A stretch of DNA of 55,359 nt from an uncultured SAR86 cluster bacterium (lineage in GTDB: Bacteria > Pseudomonadota > Gammaproteobacteria > Magnimaribacterales > D2472): assembly GCA_902596165.1 (NCBI GenBank), contig CACJSU010000010.1, forward strand, positions 1 through 55,359. Direction: 5' to 3'. The notes under the pieces were generated by a model that made no database searches, was not told the origin of the DNA, and saw only the letters and a list, made by a program, of their open reading frames with translations. Shown here piece after piece: positions 8,431-19,988 of the stretch. Numbering within the stretch: position 1 is the stretch's first letter; every line of letters begins with the position of its first letter. Made by a program: the position numbers and the translations under genes.

Positions 8431-9081
8431 TTAATTAAAAAGTGAGTTTAAAACTTCTGCTCTGAGGGGTTGGCCATTTTTTCTCAGCTGAAATCGCAAC
8501 ATAGGGTAAGCTGCCTCTGAATTGCCAAGTTGAGCTATCCTGGCTCCCTTTGTTACCTCATCCCCTTGCTCAACAAATATTTTATCGCAATGAGCATACA
8601 GGCTTAGGTAACCATCAGGATGAGAAATCATTACCAAATTTCCATAACCCGGGATATCAGGACCAGAGACCACTACCTTTCCAAGGTTTATTGAGTGAAT
8701 GGGCACACCTATAGACTCTTTAAAAATTAGCCAAGCATCCTCTTTTATAGCTAAGTTTGATTTACTTCCCAAAGGATGATGCCATTCAATAGATTGAGAT
8801 TTTTCCTGGAACTTATTTTGGCCCTGTACTTTAGAGATGAATAACTCTTGATTGGGATAAATAATATATGGCTTTTTTAAATTATTATTTTTAATCAGCT
8901 GCTCAGAATCTAAATTATATTTTATTGCAATAGACCAAATAGAATCCCCTGGCTGAACAATATATGATTTATCAGAAGAAGATAAGAGATTTGTATAAGA
9001 CTGCCTGAAAGAATCTATGCTGGAGCAGCTTGAAGCTATCAAAATTAAAGTGATTAATATTTTTTTGTTAAATAAACTCAT
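8431..9081 (-). CDS. nlpD: NlpD-like lipoprotein with LysM and degenerate LytM domains
   Basis: 216 residues. A lipoprotein signal runs to Cys19 (IASSC, with Ser at +2 so outer-membrane sorting is expected). A LysM peptidoglycan-binding domain (YIVQPGDSIWSIA..., about residues 40-82) and a C-terminal LytM/M23 domain follow. Zinc ligands of active M23 peptidases are missing: YAHCD stands where HxH-type sequences occur, and LRFQLRKNG replaces LHFE. As in E. coli NlpD it should therefore be an amidase activator (AmiC) for daughter-cell separation and not a hydrolase. It overlaps popT by 4 bases (ATGA). The usual downstream rpoS is absent. It is much shorter than E. coli NlpD (379 residues). Confidence 0.88.
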   Translation of the reverse strand: MSLFNKKILITLILIASSCSSIDSFRQSYTNLLSSSDKSYIVQPGDSIWSIAIKYNLDSEQLIKNNNLKKPYIIYPNQELFISKVQGQNKFQEKSQSIEWHHPLGSKSNLAIKEDAWLIFKESIGVPIHSINLGKVVVSGPDIPGYGNLVMISHPDGYLSLYAHCDKIFVEQGDEVTKGARIAQLGNSEAAYPMLRFQLRKNGQPLRAEVLNSLFN

Positions 9082-9800
9082 AATAAAAATATGCCTGAAG
9101 AAATTATTAAGCCTGAAAAAATATGCATTAAGTTATGCTCATGAGAAGAGTAGATTGATAATATTGCTTTAGGTAATAGCAAAAGCGAGATCAAGCAGCC
9201 CACAGCAAACGGGATCAACAAACCAAAATCAAGCATTGCAACAGCCTGTATAACTGGGCCATAAACTCCTAAAACAACTAAAATAGCACTACCAGAAATT
9301 CCTGGTATTAAAAAAAATGAAAAAGCCAATATTCCACTCATAAATATATAAAACATGGAAGTATTCCCTGAGCTAATATTTAATTCTTGAAGAAAAAGCC
9401 CAATAAGCACTCCTAAAAATAAAAAAATGGCTAATCTCTTATCTTCAAATACATCTTTAAAATAATTAATAATATGAATGGCTAAAAGAATCATTAAAAA
9501 CCCCAAAGAAGATAGAAACAATTCTTCATGATTAATTAAAAGGTAGTTAATGCCCTTGGAGCAAATTATGACAGCAATCAGCATAGAAAATATCAAAGGC
9601 AAGGACACATTAAATTGAAATTTTTTTGAAAGCGATCGAAGGTTTAAAGTTAAATTTTTAAATCTTAAGTGACTTAAAATTGTCATTAGGTTTGGATAGA
9701 TCTTAAAAATAACAGCAACAGTGGCCCCTGAAATACCTGGAATGAGCTCTGCAACTCCCATGCAAAATCCAGCTAAAGAATATTTAATTTGATTGTTCAT
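9078..9800 (-). CDS. popT: DUF368 polyprenyl-phosphate translocase (PopT-like)
   Basis: A 240-residue multi-span membrane protein with about seven hydrophobic segments. Two copies of the family hallmark are visible, AELIPGISGATVAVI near residue 17 and FFLIPGISGSAILVV near residue 160, reflecting an internal inverted duplication. DUF368 proteins have been shown to recycle undecaprenyl phosphate across the inner membrane. That function fits a position inside a run of cell-wall genes between pcm and nlpD, where other gammaproteobacteria usually have nothing or truD-type genes. The functional assignment is by family only. Confidence 0.85.
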   Translation of the reverse strand: MNNQIKYSLAGFCMGVAELIPGISGATVAVIFKIYPNLMTILSHLRFKNLTLNLRSLSKKFQFNVSLPLIFSMLIAVIICSKGINYLLINHEELFLSSLGFLMILLAIHIINYFKDVFEDKRLAIFLFLGVLIGLFLQELNISSGNTSMFYIFMSGILAFSFFLIPGISGSAILVVLGVYGPVIQAVAMLDFGLLIPFAVGCLISLLLLPKAILSIYSSHEHNLMHIFSGLIISSGIFLL

Positions 9801-9802
9801 GC

Positions 9803-10480
9803 TTAAATTTCTCCATTAGAAACACCTGGCAGCATTGGTACAAATGCAACTTCTTCATGAATTATTTCTTCATTTTCAGTTTCGCTTTTTTTGGTTATAA
9901 CATAAAGTTTTTGCTGCCCTTCTAGGCCAACAGGTATAACAAGCTTTCCTTCAACCACCAATAGATCAAGTAACTCATCTGGATATTGTCTTGGGGCTGC
10001 TGCACAAATAATTCCATCAAATTTTAAGTCTTCGTGCCAACCGTTAAACCCATCTGCATGCTTAACAATTACGTTTCTAATTTTTAGCTCGCTTAATTTT
10101 TCACGTGATTTTGCAACCAAAGGCTTAATCCTCTCAACTGCAAAGACATCTTTCGCAAAATGTGACAATACTGCAGATTGATAACCACAGCCTGAACCTA
10201 TTTCGAGAACTTGATTAAGAACTTTTCCTCTTTTTGATGTATTAGAGAGTAAAAGCTCTGTCATTCGAGCAACTATGTAGGGCTGAGAAATTGTTTGTTT
10301 ATAACCAATAGTTAATGCCCTGTTTTCATAAGCTCTACTCCATAAAGCTTGATCTAAGAAAATATGCCTTGGAACTTGACTTAAAGCATCGAGTACACGA
10401 AAGTCTTTAATTCCCATATCAAGCAGTTGTTGAATCATCTGATCCCTAACTCTTGTGAATGTAAAACCAGAACTATTCAC
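9803..10480 (-). CDS. pcm: Protein-L-isoaspartate O-methyltransferase
   Basis: About 225 residues, class I SAM methyltransferase. Motif I reads VLEIGSGCGYQSAVL, and the Pcm-specific text VPRHIFL, TISQPYIVARM and AAAPRQYPDELL is present. It repairs isomerised Asp/Asn residues in aged proteins. I place the start at GTG 10480, because an AGAGG ribosome site lies 9 bases upstream; an in-frame TTG at 10486 is too close to that site. It overlaps surE by 8 bases, in the conserved surE-pcm-nlpD order. Confidence 0.95.
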   Translation of the reverse strand: MNSSGFTFTRVRDQMIQQLLDMGIKDFRVLDALSQVPRHIFLDQALWSRAYENRALTIGYKQTISQPYIVARMTELLLSNTSKRGKVLNQVLEIGSGCGYQSAVLSHFAKDVFAVERIKPLVAKSREKLSELKIRNVIVKHADGFNGWHEDLKFDGIICAAAPRQYPDELLDLLVVEGKLVIPVGLEGQQKLYVITKKSETENEEIIHEEVAFVPMLPGVSNGEI

Positions 10481-11222
10481 AACCAAAAACCTCTCTATAA
10501 AGATCCCAATTTACAAAATCAGCACTTAAGTTGTAATCAAGAATTGAAATAGAAATATAATTTTGTTCAATTGCTTGAATATCTGTTCCTGCTTGGTCTG
10601 GCAAAAGTGAGCCTGAAGGTCCAAAACTGTAAAATTTAGAAGAATCTTTTTCCCTGATGAGGTCTGGAGTATCTGGAATACCTCTTTTACCTAGTGAAGT
10701 GATACATGTGCCCTTAATTTCTGAGGATGGTAAGTCTGGAAAATTTACATTCACAAGTAAATTTTGATCTGATGGAAGTTTAGAGACCTGGTTGGTAATC
10801 AATAATGATTGCTCTGAAATAAATCCTAAGTTTTTTGGATTGTACGCTGCCACAGAAAAAGCTACAGGAACATAGTCCAACCTTCTTCCTGCAATAGCAG
10901 CTCCAACAGTTCCAGAATAGAAAATATCCTCTCCAAGATTTGCTCCTAAATTAATTCCTGAAACAATCATTTCAATTGGCTCAGGAATCACTGATAACAA
11001 TCCAAGATATGAGCAATCTGCAGGAGTTCCAGAAACTGAAAAAATGTTTTGATTAATTTCTTTGACTTCAATTTCTTTTCGCAAGCTTATTGCTGCGCTC
11101 ATTCCACTACAATTTTCTTTTGGTGCAACTATAAAAACTTTATGCTGAGAACTTAAAGAGTTAAATAATTCAGTTATTCCAGATGCTTCATAACCATCAT
11201 CATTAGTTAACAAAATATTCAT
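10473..11222 (-). CDS. surE: SurE, 5'/3'-nucleotidase
   Basis: 249 residues. The start MNILLTNDDGYEASGI contains the metal-binding DD pair, and VSGINLGANLGEDIFYSGTVGAA is the second family signature (given in part). It is a survival-associated phosphatase acting on nucleoside monophosphates. The ATG overlaps the ispDF stop (ATGA, 11219-11222), and its end overlaps pcm. Confidence 0.97.
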   Translation of the reverse strand: MNILLTNDDGYEASGITELFNSLSSQHKVFIVAPKENCSGMSAAISLRKEIEVKEINQNIFSVSGTPADCSYLGLLSVIPEPIEMIVSGINLGANLGEDIFYSGTVGAAIAGRRLDYVPVAFSVAAYNPKNLGFISEQSLLITNQVSKLPSDQNLLVNVNFPDLPSSEIKGTCITSLGKRGIPDTPDLIREKDSSKFYSFGPSGSLLPDQAGTDIQAIEQNYISISILDYNLSADFVNWDLYREVFGCE

Positions 11223-12373
11223 GAAAATTTTTTTAAAGATGCAATTGCATATACAGCAATGCCATTTCCATTACCAATAACTCCCATTTTCTCTGTAGTA
11301 GTAGCTTTAACCCCAATAAAACTTTCTTCAATACTCAAAATTTCTCCCAGAGATTTTTTTATTTGATCTACATAAGGTCCAATTTTTGGTTGCTCACACA
11401 CAATTACAAAATCAATATTTTTTGGCTGCAGACCTTTTTCTTTTAATAAATCTAATGACTTTTCAATGATTTTTAAACTACTAAGATTTTTATTTTCTTT
11501 ATCAGTATCAGGAAAATAGTAACCAATATCCCTCAATCCCGCTGCACCAAGCAGAGCATCAGAGATGGCATGCAGAACAATGTCTCCATCTGAATGAGCC
11601 ATAATGGAGAGCTTGCAGTCTATAAAGACATCACCTAGAGTTAAACCATCGCCTTGCTGAAATCTGTGAAAGTCCACACCTCTTCCAATCCTCTGGTCAT
11701 TTCCAAGATGGCTAGCTAAATCTTCGATATAAGTTATTTTGATGTTTGATCTTTCTCCAGGCGCTGTTAAAACTTTAAATCCTGCATGCTCCATTGCTTG
11801 AGACTCATCACTCAAATGGAGATTTTCTTTTTTAAGCTTATCAAGTGCTATCTGAAGAGATTGACGGTAAAAAATTTGAGGAGTTTGAACGTGCAAAAAA
11901 TTTTCTCTATCAACTGGGATTATCTTATCGCCTTCTTTCATTCGCAGCGAATCTGTTACTGGAATTACTGGAAACACTCCTTGAGCAGATTCATCATTGC
12001 TAAGTTGAGCCAATAAATCTTCAAAATGATTCTTTTTAACCCAAGGTCTCGCAGCATCATGAACTGCTACAATCTCTACAGTTTCATCAACTGCTTCTAA
12101 GGCATTAAATACTGATTCACTCCTTGAAGAACCTCCTGAAACAACTTTAGCTCTTGGGTTCTCATAAAAAGATTGTGATTTAATTAAATCTTCATCTGCG
12201 TTAATAGCAACAATCACCTCTTTGATGCTGGACATTTCTAAAAATAAATTAACAGACTTCTCTAAGACAGTCTCATCTCCAATGTTTAAAAATTGCTTAG
12301 GTGTTGAGCCACCAAAACGACTGCCACTTCCTGCAGCAGGAATAATAACTGCAATGTTATCCTTGGGGTTCAT
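11219..12373 (-). CDS. ispDF: IspD-IspF bifunctional fusion (MEP pathway)
   Basis: 384 residues from ATG 12373. Residues 1 to about 225 are IspD, with the CTP-binding PAAGSGSRFGGSTPKQF and the AVHDAARPWV segment. From about 227 the IspF domain begins (IGRGVDFHRF, metal ligands D and H; AHSDGDIVLHAI; ATTTEKMGVIGNG). The two domains catalyse the cytidylyl transfer to MEP and the cyclisation to MEcPP in isoprenoid synthesis. Most gammaproteobacteria keep ispD and ispF as two adjacent genes; fused forms are best known in alpha- and epsilonproteobacteria. It sits after ftsB, overlapping it by 17 bases, the normal ispD place. A longer reading from 12415 is possible but would run further into ftsB. 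Confidence 0.96.
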   Translation of the reverse strand: MNPKDNIAVIIPAAGSGSRFGGSTPKQFLNIGDETVLEKSVNLFLEMSSIKEVIVAINADEDLIKSQSFYENPRAKVVSGGSSRSESVFNALEAVDETVEIVAVHDAARPWVKKNHFEDLLAQLSNDESAQGVFPVIPVTDSLRMKEGDKIIPVDRENFLHVQTPQIFYRQSLQIALDKLKKENLHLSDESQAMEHAGFKVLTAPGERSNIKITYIEDLASHLGNDQRIGRGVDFHRFQQGDGLTLGDVFIDCKLSIMAHSDGDIVLHAISDALLGAAGLRDIGYYFPDTDKENKNLSSLKIIEKSLDLLKEKGLQPKNIDFVIVCEQPKIGPYVDQIKKSLGEILSIEESFIGVKATTTEKMGVIGNGNGIAVYAIASLKKFS

Positions 12374-12659
12374 TAGAATTAGTCTCCTTAAATCTGAGAA
12401 AATCTTCATCTTCAAAGATTAAATTTAATTCTTCTCTAGCAAACTTTTCCGCATAAGCATCATTCTTTTGTTTGCTCTGGATCTCAAGCTCTAATTGATT
12501 ATTTTCCTCACCAATAATTTTATTTTCCATAAGAAGTTCTTGATTTTCATGCTGCAGAGCAGAGAACTTTCTTTTGCTGTCAATACCAAAAAAAATATCA
12601 TATATAGCAATAAAAATTAATAAGAGAAGTATTAAATTTAAAAGTTTAACTAATGACAT
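12357..12659 (-). CDS. ftsB: FtsB, divisome coiled-coil protein
   Basis: 100 residues from ATG 12659 (MSLVKLL). One N-terminal membrane segment (about residues 5-22) is followed by a coiled coil of repeated Leu/Asn/Glu/Lys residues and the FAREELNLI motif, equivalent to the conserved ARE-LG region of FtsB. It forms the FtsQLB complex with FtsL and FtsQ, both encoded in this window. The longer open frame back to 12746 would lie inside enolase and is rejected. The eno-ftsB-ispD order is typical of gammaproteobacteria. Confidence 0.9.
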   Translation of the reverse strand: MSLVKLLNLILLLLIFIAIYDIFFGIDSKRKFSALQHENQELLMENKIIGEENNQLELEIQSKQKNDAYAEKFAREELNLIFEDEDFLRFKETNSNEPQG

Positions 12660-13934
12660 TTTTGGCAAAAGGTAGATCAAATTGCTCCGCTTCAATCCAG
12701 AGCAATCTATTGTATTTTGCCACCCTGTCAGATCTGCAAGGAGCACCAGTTTTAATTTGCCCAGTCCCTAAACCAACACAAAGATCTGCAATTGTGCTAT
12801 CTTCTGTTTCTCCTGATCTATGAGAAATAATTGATTTAAATCCATTCATATTGCCTAGATGAATAGTTTTCATAGTTTCAGTGATAGTTCCAATTTGATT
12901 AAATTTTATCAAAATTGAATTTGCCAAAGAATCATCAATCCCTCTTTGAAGTTCTATTGAATTTGTTACGAATAGATCGTCTCCCACTAGTTGGCATTTA
13001 TCTCCCAAGGCCTTAGTAAGGTTTTTCCACCCTTCAAAATCATTTTCATCCATCCCATCTTCTATTGAAAAGATAGGATACTTCTGGGTAAGCTCTTCAA
13101 GATAATTAGTGAATTCATTGGAGTTTAACTGGTTCGATTCGCTTGCTAGGTTGTAAGTACCCTCATTATAAAATTCTGAAGCAGCGCAATCCAAAGCAAT
13201 TCCAATATCCTTGCCCTCTGTGAGACCATTATTTTGAATAGCTTGGATGATAAGCTCTATAGCTTCTTGATTTGACTTTAGGTTGGGAGCGAAACCACCC
13301 TCATCGCCAACACTGGTGCTTAAACCTTTTAAGTTTAAAATATTCTTCAGATCAGAGTATATCTCTGCTGCCCATTGCATGGCTTGAGAGAAATTATCAG
13401 CCCCAATTGGCATGATCATAAATTCCTGAATATCAATATTATTATTAGCATGTTCTCCACCGTTAATAATATTTAACATTGGGGTTGGCATTTGCATCTT
13501 TGGCTTATCACCATTTATATTAAAAAAAACCTGATTTATATATTTATATAGGGGTAGCTTCAGTGCTTTTGAACCTGCAATCAAGACAGCTAAAGACACG
13601 CCCAAAATAGCATTTGCACCAAGCTTAGATTTAGATGATGTGCCATCTAAAGCAAGCATTTTCTCATCAATGTCTTGCTGACTTGTAACATCCATGCCGA
13701 TTAATGCTGGAGCAATGACTTCTTTGATATTGGCTACAGCTATACTTACGCCCTTACCCATAAAAGCTGAATTACCATCTCTAAGCTCTAAGGCTTCCCT
13801 AGATCCTGTAGATGCTCCGCTTGGCACCATTGAGGTTGCATGAATACCATTATCTAAAATAACCCTACAGGAGACAGTTGGAGTTCCTCGAGAATCTATG
13901 ATCTGAATTGCTTGGATAGAGTTAATGATTGACA

Positions 13935-13935
<1 letters not shown>
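12646..13935 (-). CDS. eno: Enolase
   Basis: 429 residues, full length. MSIINSIQAIQIIDSRGTPTV at the start, VPSGASTGSREALELRDG, and near the C terminus IISHRSGETEDSTIADL (quoted in part) with the catalytic Lys region ILIKFNQIGT. It interconverts 2-phosphoglycerate and PEP in glycolysis and is often an RNA-degradosome partner. PEP also feeds KdsA (upstream gene) and MurA (in this window). Its ATG overlaps the kdsA stop (TAATG), and its end overlaps ftsB by 14 bases. Confidence 0.98.
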
Positions 13936-16402
<2,467 letters not shown>

Positions 16403-16459
16403 TTATTAAGTTATGATGGGAATACAGAATATCAGATTCTAGTCCTAATAAAAACTAAG

Positions 16460-17539
16460 TTAAGCAGATTCTTCAAACAATGGTCTTGATAAATCAGCCC
16501 AATCTATATCAGCATCACTTTTGGCTTCTGCAAACTCTAAGATACCCAAATCTTCAAACTTACTTTTTACAGAATCTCTTAATAGACCAATTCTTCTTAA
16601 ATTTGGCATAACTCTTTGGAAGAGTAGTTTTTGAAAATGCTTAGTAATATCAGAACTTAATTGAAATTGTCTAGCTTCCTCGGCATCCCAGCCAAAATGT
16701 TCAAAAACATCCATTGAAACAAGCCTTTCTCTACTTAACCAACATGCTTCATAGGCAAATTGTGCACGGTCTTCTTTCTCATCCTCTGATAAGGTTTCAA
16801 CGAATTCCTCTAAATAGTTTATCCCAAAGGTAACATGCCTAGCTTCATCTCGTATGATTAAACCTAGCATGTCTCTCAAGACTGGATCCTTAGTAAGCTC
16901 TCTAGAGGTTTGAAACGCAGCCAGCGCCAATCCCTCGATAATAATCTGCATACCAATGAATTTCAGATCCCATCTTGGATCAGTAAGAATTTTATCTAAA
17001 ATTGATTTCAATGCATTGCCTATAGGATACATAAGCTTTGTTCTTGTTTGAATATACTTATTAAAAGCCTCCACATGCCTAGCTTCATCAAATGTCTGGG
17101 ATGCAGCATATAGTTTTGCATTATAAGTTGGGGCGCATGAAGTCAGTTGGGATGCAACCAAAAGAGCTCCTTGTTCCCCATGAAGAAATTGACTTTGGCT
17201 CCAAGCAATTCGATGATTTAAAAATTCTATTTTTTTATCGTCAGAAAATTTTTGATAAGGAGCATAATCATCCCAAAATATTGGAGCTGGTTCAATCATT
17301 GGTTCAAATGGTCTGGACCAATCAATATCAAGTTCAACATTCCAATTTAGCTCTTTGCCGAGCTCATAAAGTTTTTTAATTCTATTATCTTGAACGGTGT
17401 AATCCCAGTTGTATGCTCCAGATAAAGGAGTATTAAAGATTTCTGCAATGTCATTAGCAACACCTTCAGTCATGTATGGAGGAAGATCTTCCTCCAATTG
17501 AATTTCTCTAGGGTTGTTTTTTAAATAATCAATTTTCAT
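16460..17539 (-). CDS. Ferritin-like diiron-carboxylate protein of unknown substrate
   Basis: 359 residues, mostly helical. All ligands of a ferritin-like diiron site can be read: E122 (HGEQGA), E152 and H155 (DEARHVEAF), E202 (IEGLALAAF), and E232 and H235 (DEARHVTFG). This pattern is shared by ribonucleotide reductase R2 and by diiron N- and C-oxygenases. The protein lacks obvious R2 features, such as a C-terminal R1-binding tail that I can recognise, and no nrdA is near. An oxygenase or oxidase is the best inference. It is coupled to alr by a 4-base overlap and precedes pyrG. Confidence 0.75.
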   Translation of the reverse strand: MKIDYLKNNPREIQLEEDLPPYMTEGVANDIAEIFNTPLSGAYNWDYTVQDNRIKKLYELGKELNWNVELDIDWSRPFEPMIEPAPIFWDDYAPYQKFSDDKKIEFLNHRIAWSQSQFLHGEQGALLVASQLTSCAPTYNAKLYAASQTFDEARHVEAFNKYIQTRTKLMYPIGNALKSILDKILTDPRWDLKFIGMQIIIEGLALAAFQTSRELTKDPVLRDMLGLIIRDEARHVTFGINYLEEFVETLSEDEKEDRAQFAYEACWLSRERLVSMDVFEHFGWDAEEARQFQLSSDITKHFQKLLFQRVMPNLRRIGLLRDSVKSKFEDLGILEFAEAKSDADIDWADLSRPLFEESA

Positions 17540-18585
17540 ACATTTAAATAGTATCGTTTTATTCTTTGACTCATTTTGGTCATAAGTTCGTAAGAAAGCA
17601 AACCATTCTTTTCCGTATTCTCTAAGATAGATAATTCAGGAGACCATAATTCACACCAATCTCCTATTTTACAATCAGGGATTTCAGTAACATCAATTGA
17701 AATTAGATCCATGCTGACTCTTCCAAGAATCTGAGATCGATGACCGTTCACTAATACAGGTGTTCCATCTATTGCGGTTTGTGGAAAACCATCAGCATAA
17801 CCACAATAAACAATGGCAATCTTAGAAGATTTGTTTGTCTTTGCCCTTCCGCCATATCCAATTCTTTCATTTTTATCTAAAGATTGAATAGAGATAATTT
17901 GGCTTCTAAAAGTCATAGCAGTTATCAAACCAGAAAAATCAATTCCTCCATACATGGCAATACCTGGTCTAACCCAGTCATATGCTCTACTCGGAAAATT
18001 AAATACTCCAGCAGAATTTAATACGCTTCTTTGCATTTCTATTCCAATCTGATTCCAGGCATGATCAAAATTCTTAAATTGAACATCATTTAACTCATCT
18101 TCTGGTTTATCTGCGCAAGCTAAATGTGTCATCAAAACATTTGAATTCTTTAGAAGTAATTCAAATTGATTAAGCTCATCAAGCCCAATGCCTAGCCTAT
18201 TCATGCCAGTATTTACTTTTATCCAAAACTGCAAATCATCTCGGTATTGCTTTGCTAGTGGCAATTGAGATATTGAATGAATGACAGACCATATATTATT
18301 TTGTTTTAATGCATCATATGCATCAGATGAATATACGCCTTGCATAACCAAGATTGGCTTTGAGGATATTTCTCTTATCTTAAGAGCCTCTTCGATTCTA
18401 ACCACACCATATCCATCAACTTCATCATCTAATGCCTTAGCAGCTCTCTCAAGATCATGCCCATATGCATTACTTTTAATAACACCCATGATTTTGCAAT
18501 TTGCAGACAAGTTATTTTTAATCAATTGGATATTATTTCTTACAAGCTCATAGTCAATTACAAGCTCTGAATTTGGTTCAATCAT
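17536..18585 (-). CDS. alr: Alanine racemase
   Basis: 349 residues. The PLP-binding Lys is K37 in MGVIKSNAYGHD, and the opposite catalytic Tyr is in the ERIGYGGRAK segment. MYGGIDF and ILGRVSMDLISID are further family marks. It supplies D-alanine to Ddl, encoded in the dcw cluster upstream. It is tied to dnaB (stop and start overlap by 4 bases), the standard dnaB-alr pair. Confidence 0.97.
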   Translation of the reverse strand: MIEPNSELVIDYELVRNNIQLIKNNLSANCKIMGVIKSNAYGHDLERAAKALDDEVDGYGVVRIEEALKIREISSKPILVMQGVYSSDAYDALKQNNIWSVIHSISQLPLAKQYRDDLQFWIKVNTGMNRLGIGLDELNQFELLLKNSNVLMTHLACADKPEDELNDVQFKNFDHAWNQIGIEMQRSVLNSAGVFNFPSRAYDWVRPGIAMYGGIDFSGLITAMTFRSQIISIQSLDKNERIGYGGRAKTNKSSKIAIVYCGYADGFPQTAIDGTPVLVNGHRSQILGRVSMDLISIDVTEIPDCKIGDWCELWSPELSILENTEKNGLLSYELMTKMSQRIKRYYLNV

Positions 18586-19952
18586 TGAATTGAGTCGTAA
18601 TAGCTATCAACAGCAAAGTCTTCAAACCTTGTAAACTCTTTAAGGAAAGTAAGATTCACTTTCCCGATTGGCCCGTTTCTTTGTTTACCGATAATAATTT
18701 CGGCCTTGTTTCCTTCCTCAGAATCTTCGTTATAAACCTCATCTCTGTAAATAAACAAGATTACATCTGCATCTTGCTCAATTGCACCTGAATCTCTTAA
18801 ATCTGCCATAATAGGTCGCTTGTTGGGTCTTTGCTCAACAGCTCGATTTAACTGAGACAATGCGATTACGGGAACATTAAGTTCTTTTGCAAGCATTTTT
18901 AAAGATCTAGAAATTTCAGAAATTTGATTTACTCTATTTTCTTGTGACGCAGGTAATTGCATCAATTGAAGATAATCGACAACTATCAAGGACAATCCAT
19001 TGGGTTCTTGTCTAGCAATTCGGCGAGCTCTTGCTCGCAACTCCATGGGTGAAAGCATTGAACTATCATCAATATAAAGAGGTAAATCTTTTAATTTAGA
19101 AGATGACTCCATAAACTTTTTGAGGTCAGCTTGATTCATTGAAGCAGATCTAACTTTTTGTTGATCAATTTTAGCGTTGCTTGCTAATAATCTAGTTGTT
19201 AATGACTCAGCTGGCATTTCAAGGCTGAATACTAAAACACCGCCAGAAATATCCTTATTAAGAACAAAGTTCTCAACAATATTCATACTTAATGCTGTTT
19301 TACCCATGCTTGGTCTAGCAGCAACAATTATCAAGTCTCCCTTTTGAAGCCCCTGTAACTTGCTATCAAGATCCTTATAACCTGTAGAAGCACCAAGAAG
19401 AGATGATCCATTTTTTGCAATTTCATTCATTCTCTCAATTGATTTAGGGATTAACTCATCCAATTTCTGAATATTGGTCGATGTTCTGCTAGCTTCATCA
19501 TTTAAAGAAAAAATTTTTGTTTCAGCTTCGTCAAGCAATTCAGCTGCATCTTTGCCTTGAGGATTGATAATAAGCTCAGAAATCTCTGAGTTAATTTTCA
19601 TTAGCCTTCTTGAGATAGATTTTTGCCTAATTATTCCAGCGTATGCTTCTAAATTTGCTGCGGAGGGACTGGTAGAGGCTAGATCAATTAAATAATTCTT
19701 ACCGCCTGTTCTTGTCAGGAGATTTTTACTGTCCAGCCTATCTGAAACAGTAAGGGGATCTAGGGGTTTGTTAGAATTAACGAGCTCTCCCATTGACTGA
19801 AAAATATTTTGATGATCTTGACCCTCAAAATCACTGAATTCAATGATCTCACTAACAGCATCATATCTTTCTGTTTCAAGCATTAGCCCACCTAAGATAG
19901 CTCTTTCGAGCTCTCTCACTTGCTCTGTATTTTCTATGGATTTGCTAGACAT
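18582..19952 (-). CDS. dnaB: Replicative DNA helicase DnaB
   Basis: 456 residues. The N-terminal primase-interacting helical domain (about 1-110) is joined by a linker to the RecA-like helicase domain. Walker A is RPSMGKTA at 213-220, Walker B is IVVDYLQLM, and the C-terminal motif includes KQRNGPIGKVNL. No intein is present. It follows rplI after 36 bases, as in other gammaproteobacteria. Confidence 0.98.
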   Translation of the reverse strand: MSSKSIENTEQVRELERAILGGLMLETERYDAVSEIIEFSDFEGQDHQNIFQSMGELVNSNKPLDPLTVSDRLDSKNLLTRTGGKNYLIDLASTSPSAANLEAYAGIIRQKSISRRLMKINSEISELIINPQGKDAAELLDEAETKIFSLNDEASRTSTNIQKLDELIPKSIERMNEIAKNGSSLLGASTGYKDLDSKLQGLQKGDLIIVAARPSMGKTALSMNIVENFVLNKDISGGVLVFSLEMPAESLTTRLLASNAKIDQQKVRSASMNQADLKKFMESSSKLKDLPLYIDDSSMLSPMELRARARRIARQEPNGLSLIVVDYLQLMQLPASQENRVNQISEISRSLKMLAKELNVPVIALSQLNRAVEQRPNKRPIMADLRDSGAIEQDADVILFIYRDEVYNEDSEEGNKAEIIIGKQRNGPIGKVNLTFLKEFTRFEDFAVDSYYDSIQ

Positions 19953-19988
19953 AAATATGATTTTTACATCATATTATTAAGATAACAA

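Noticed and set aside
12660-12746. Upstream extension of ftsB to 12746
   Set aside because: The added 29 residues lie inside the enolase C terminus and precede the normal membrane-anchor start of FtsB; ATG 12659 gives a standard N terminus.
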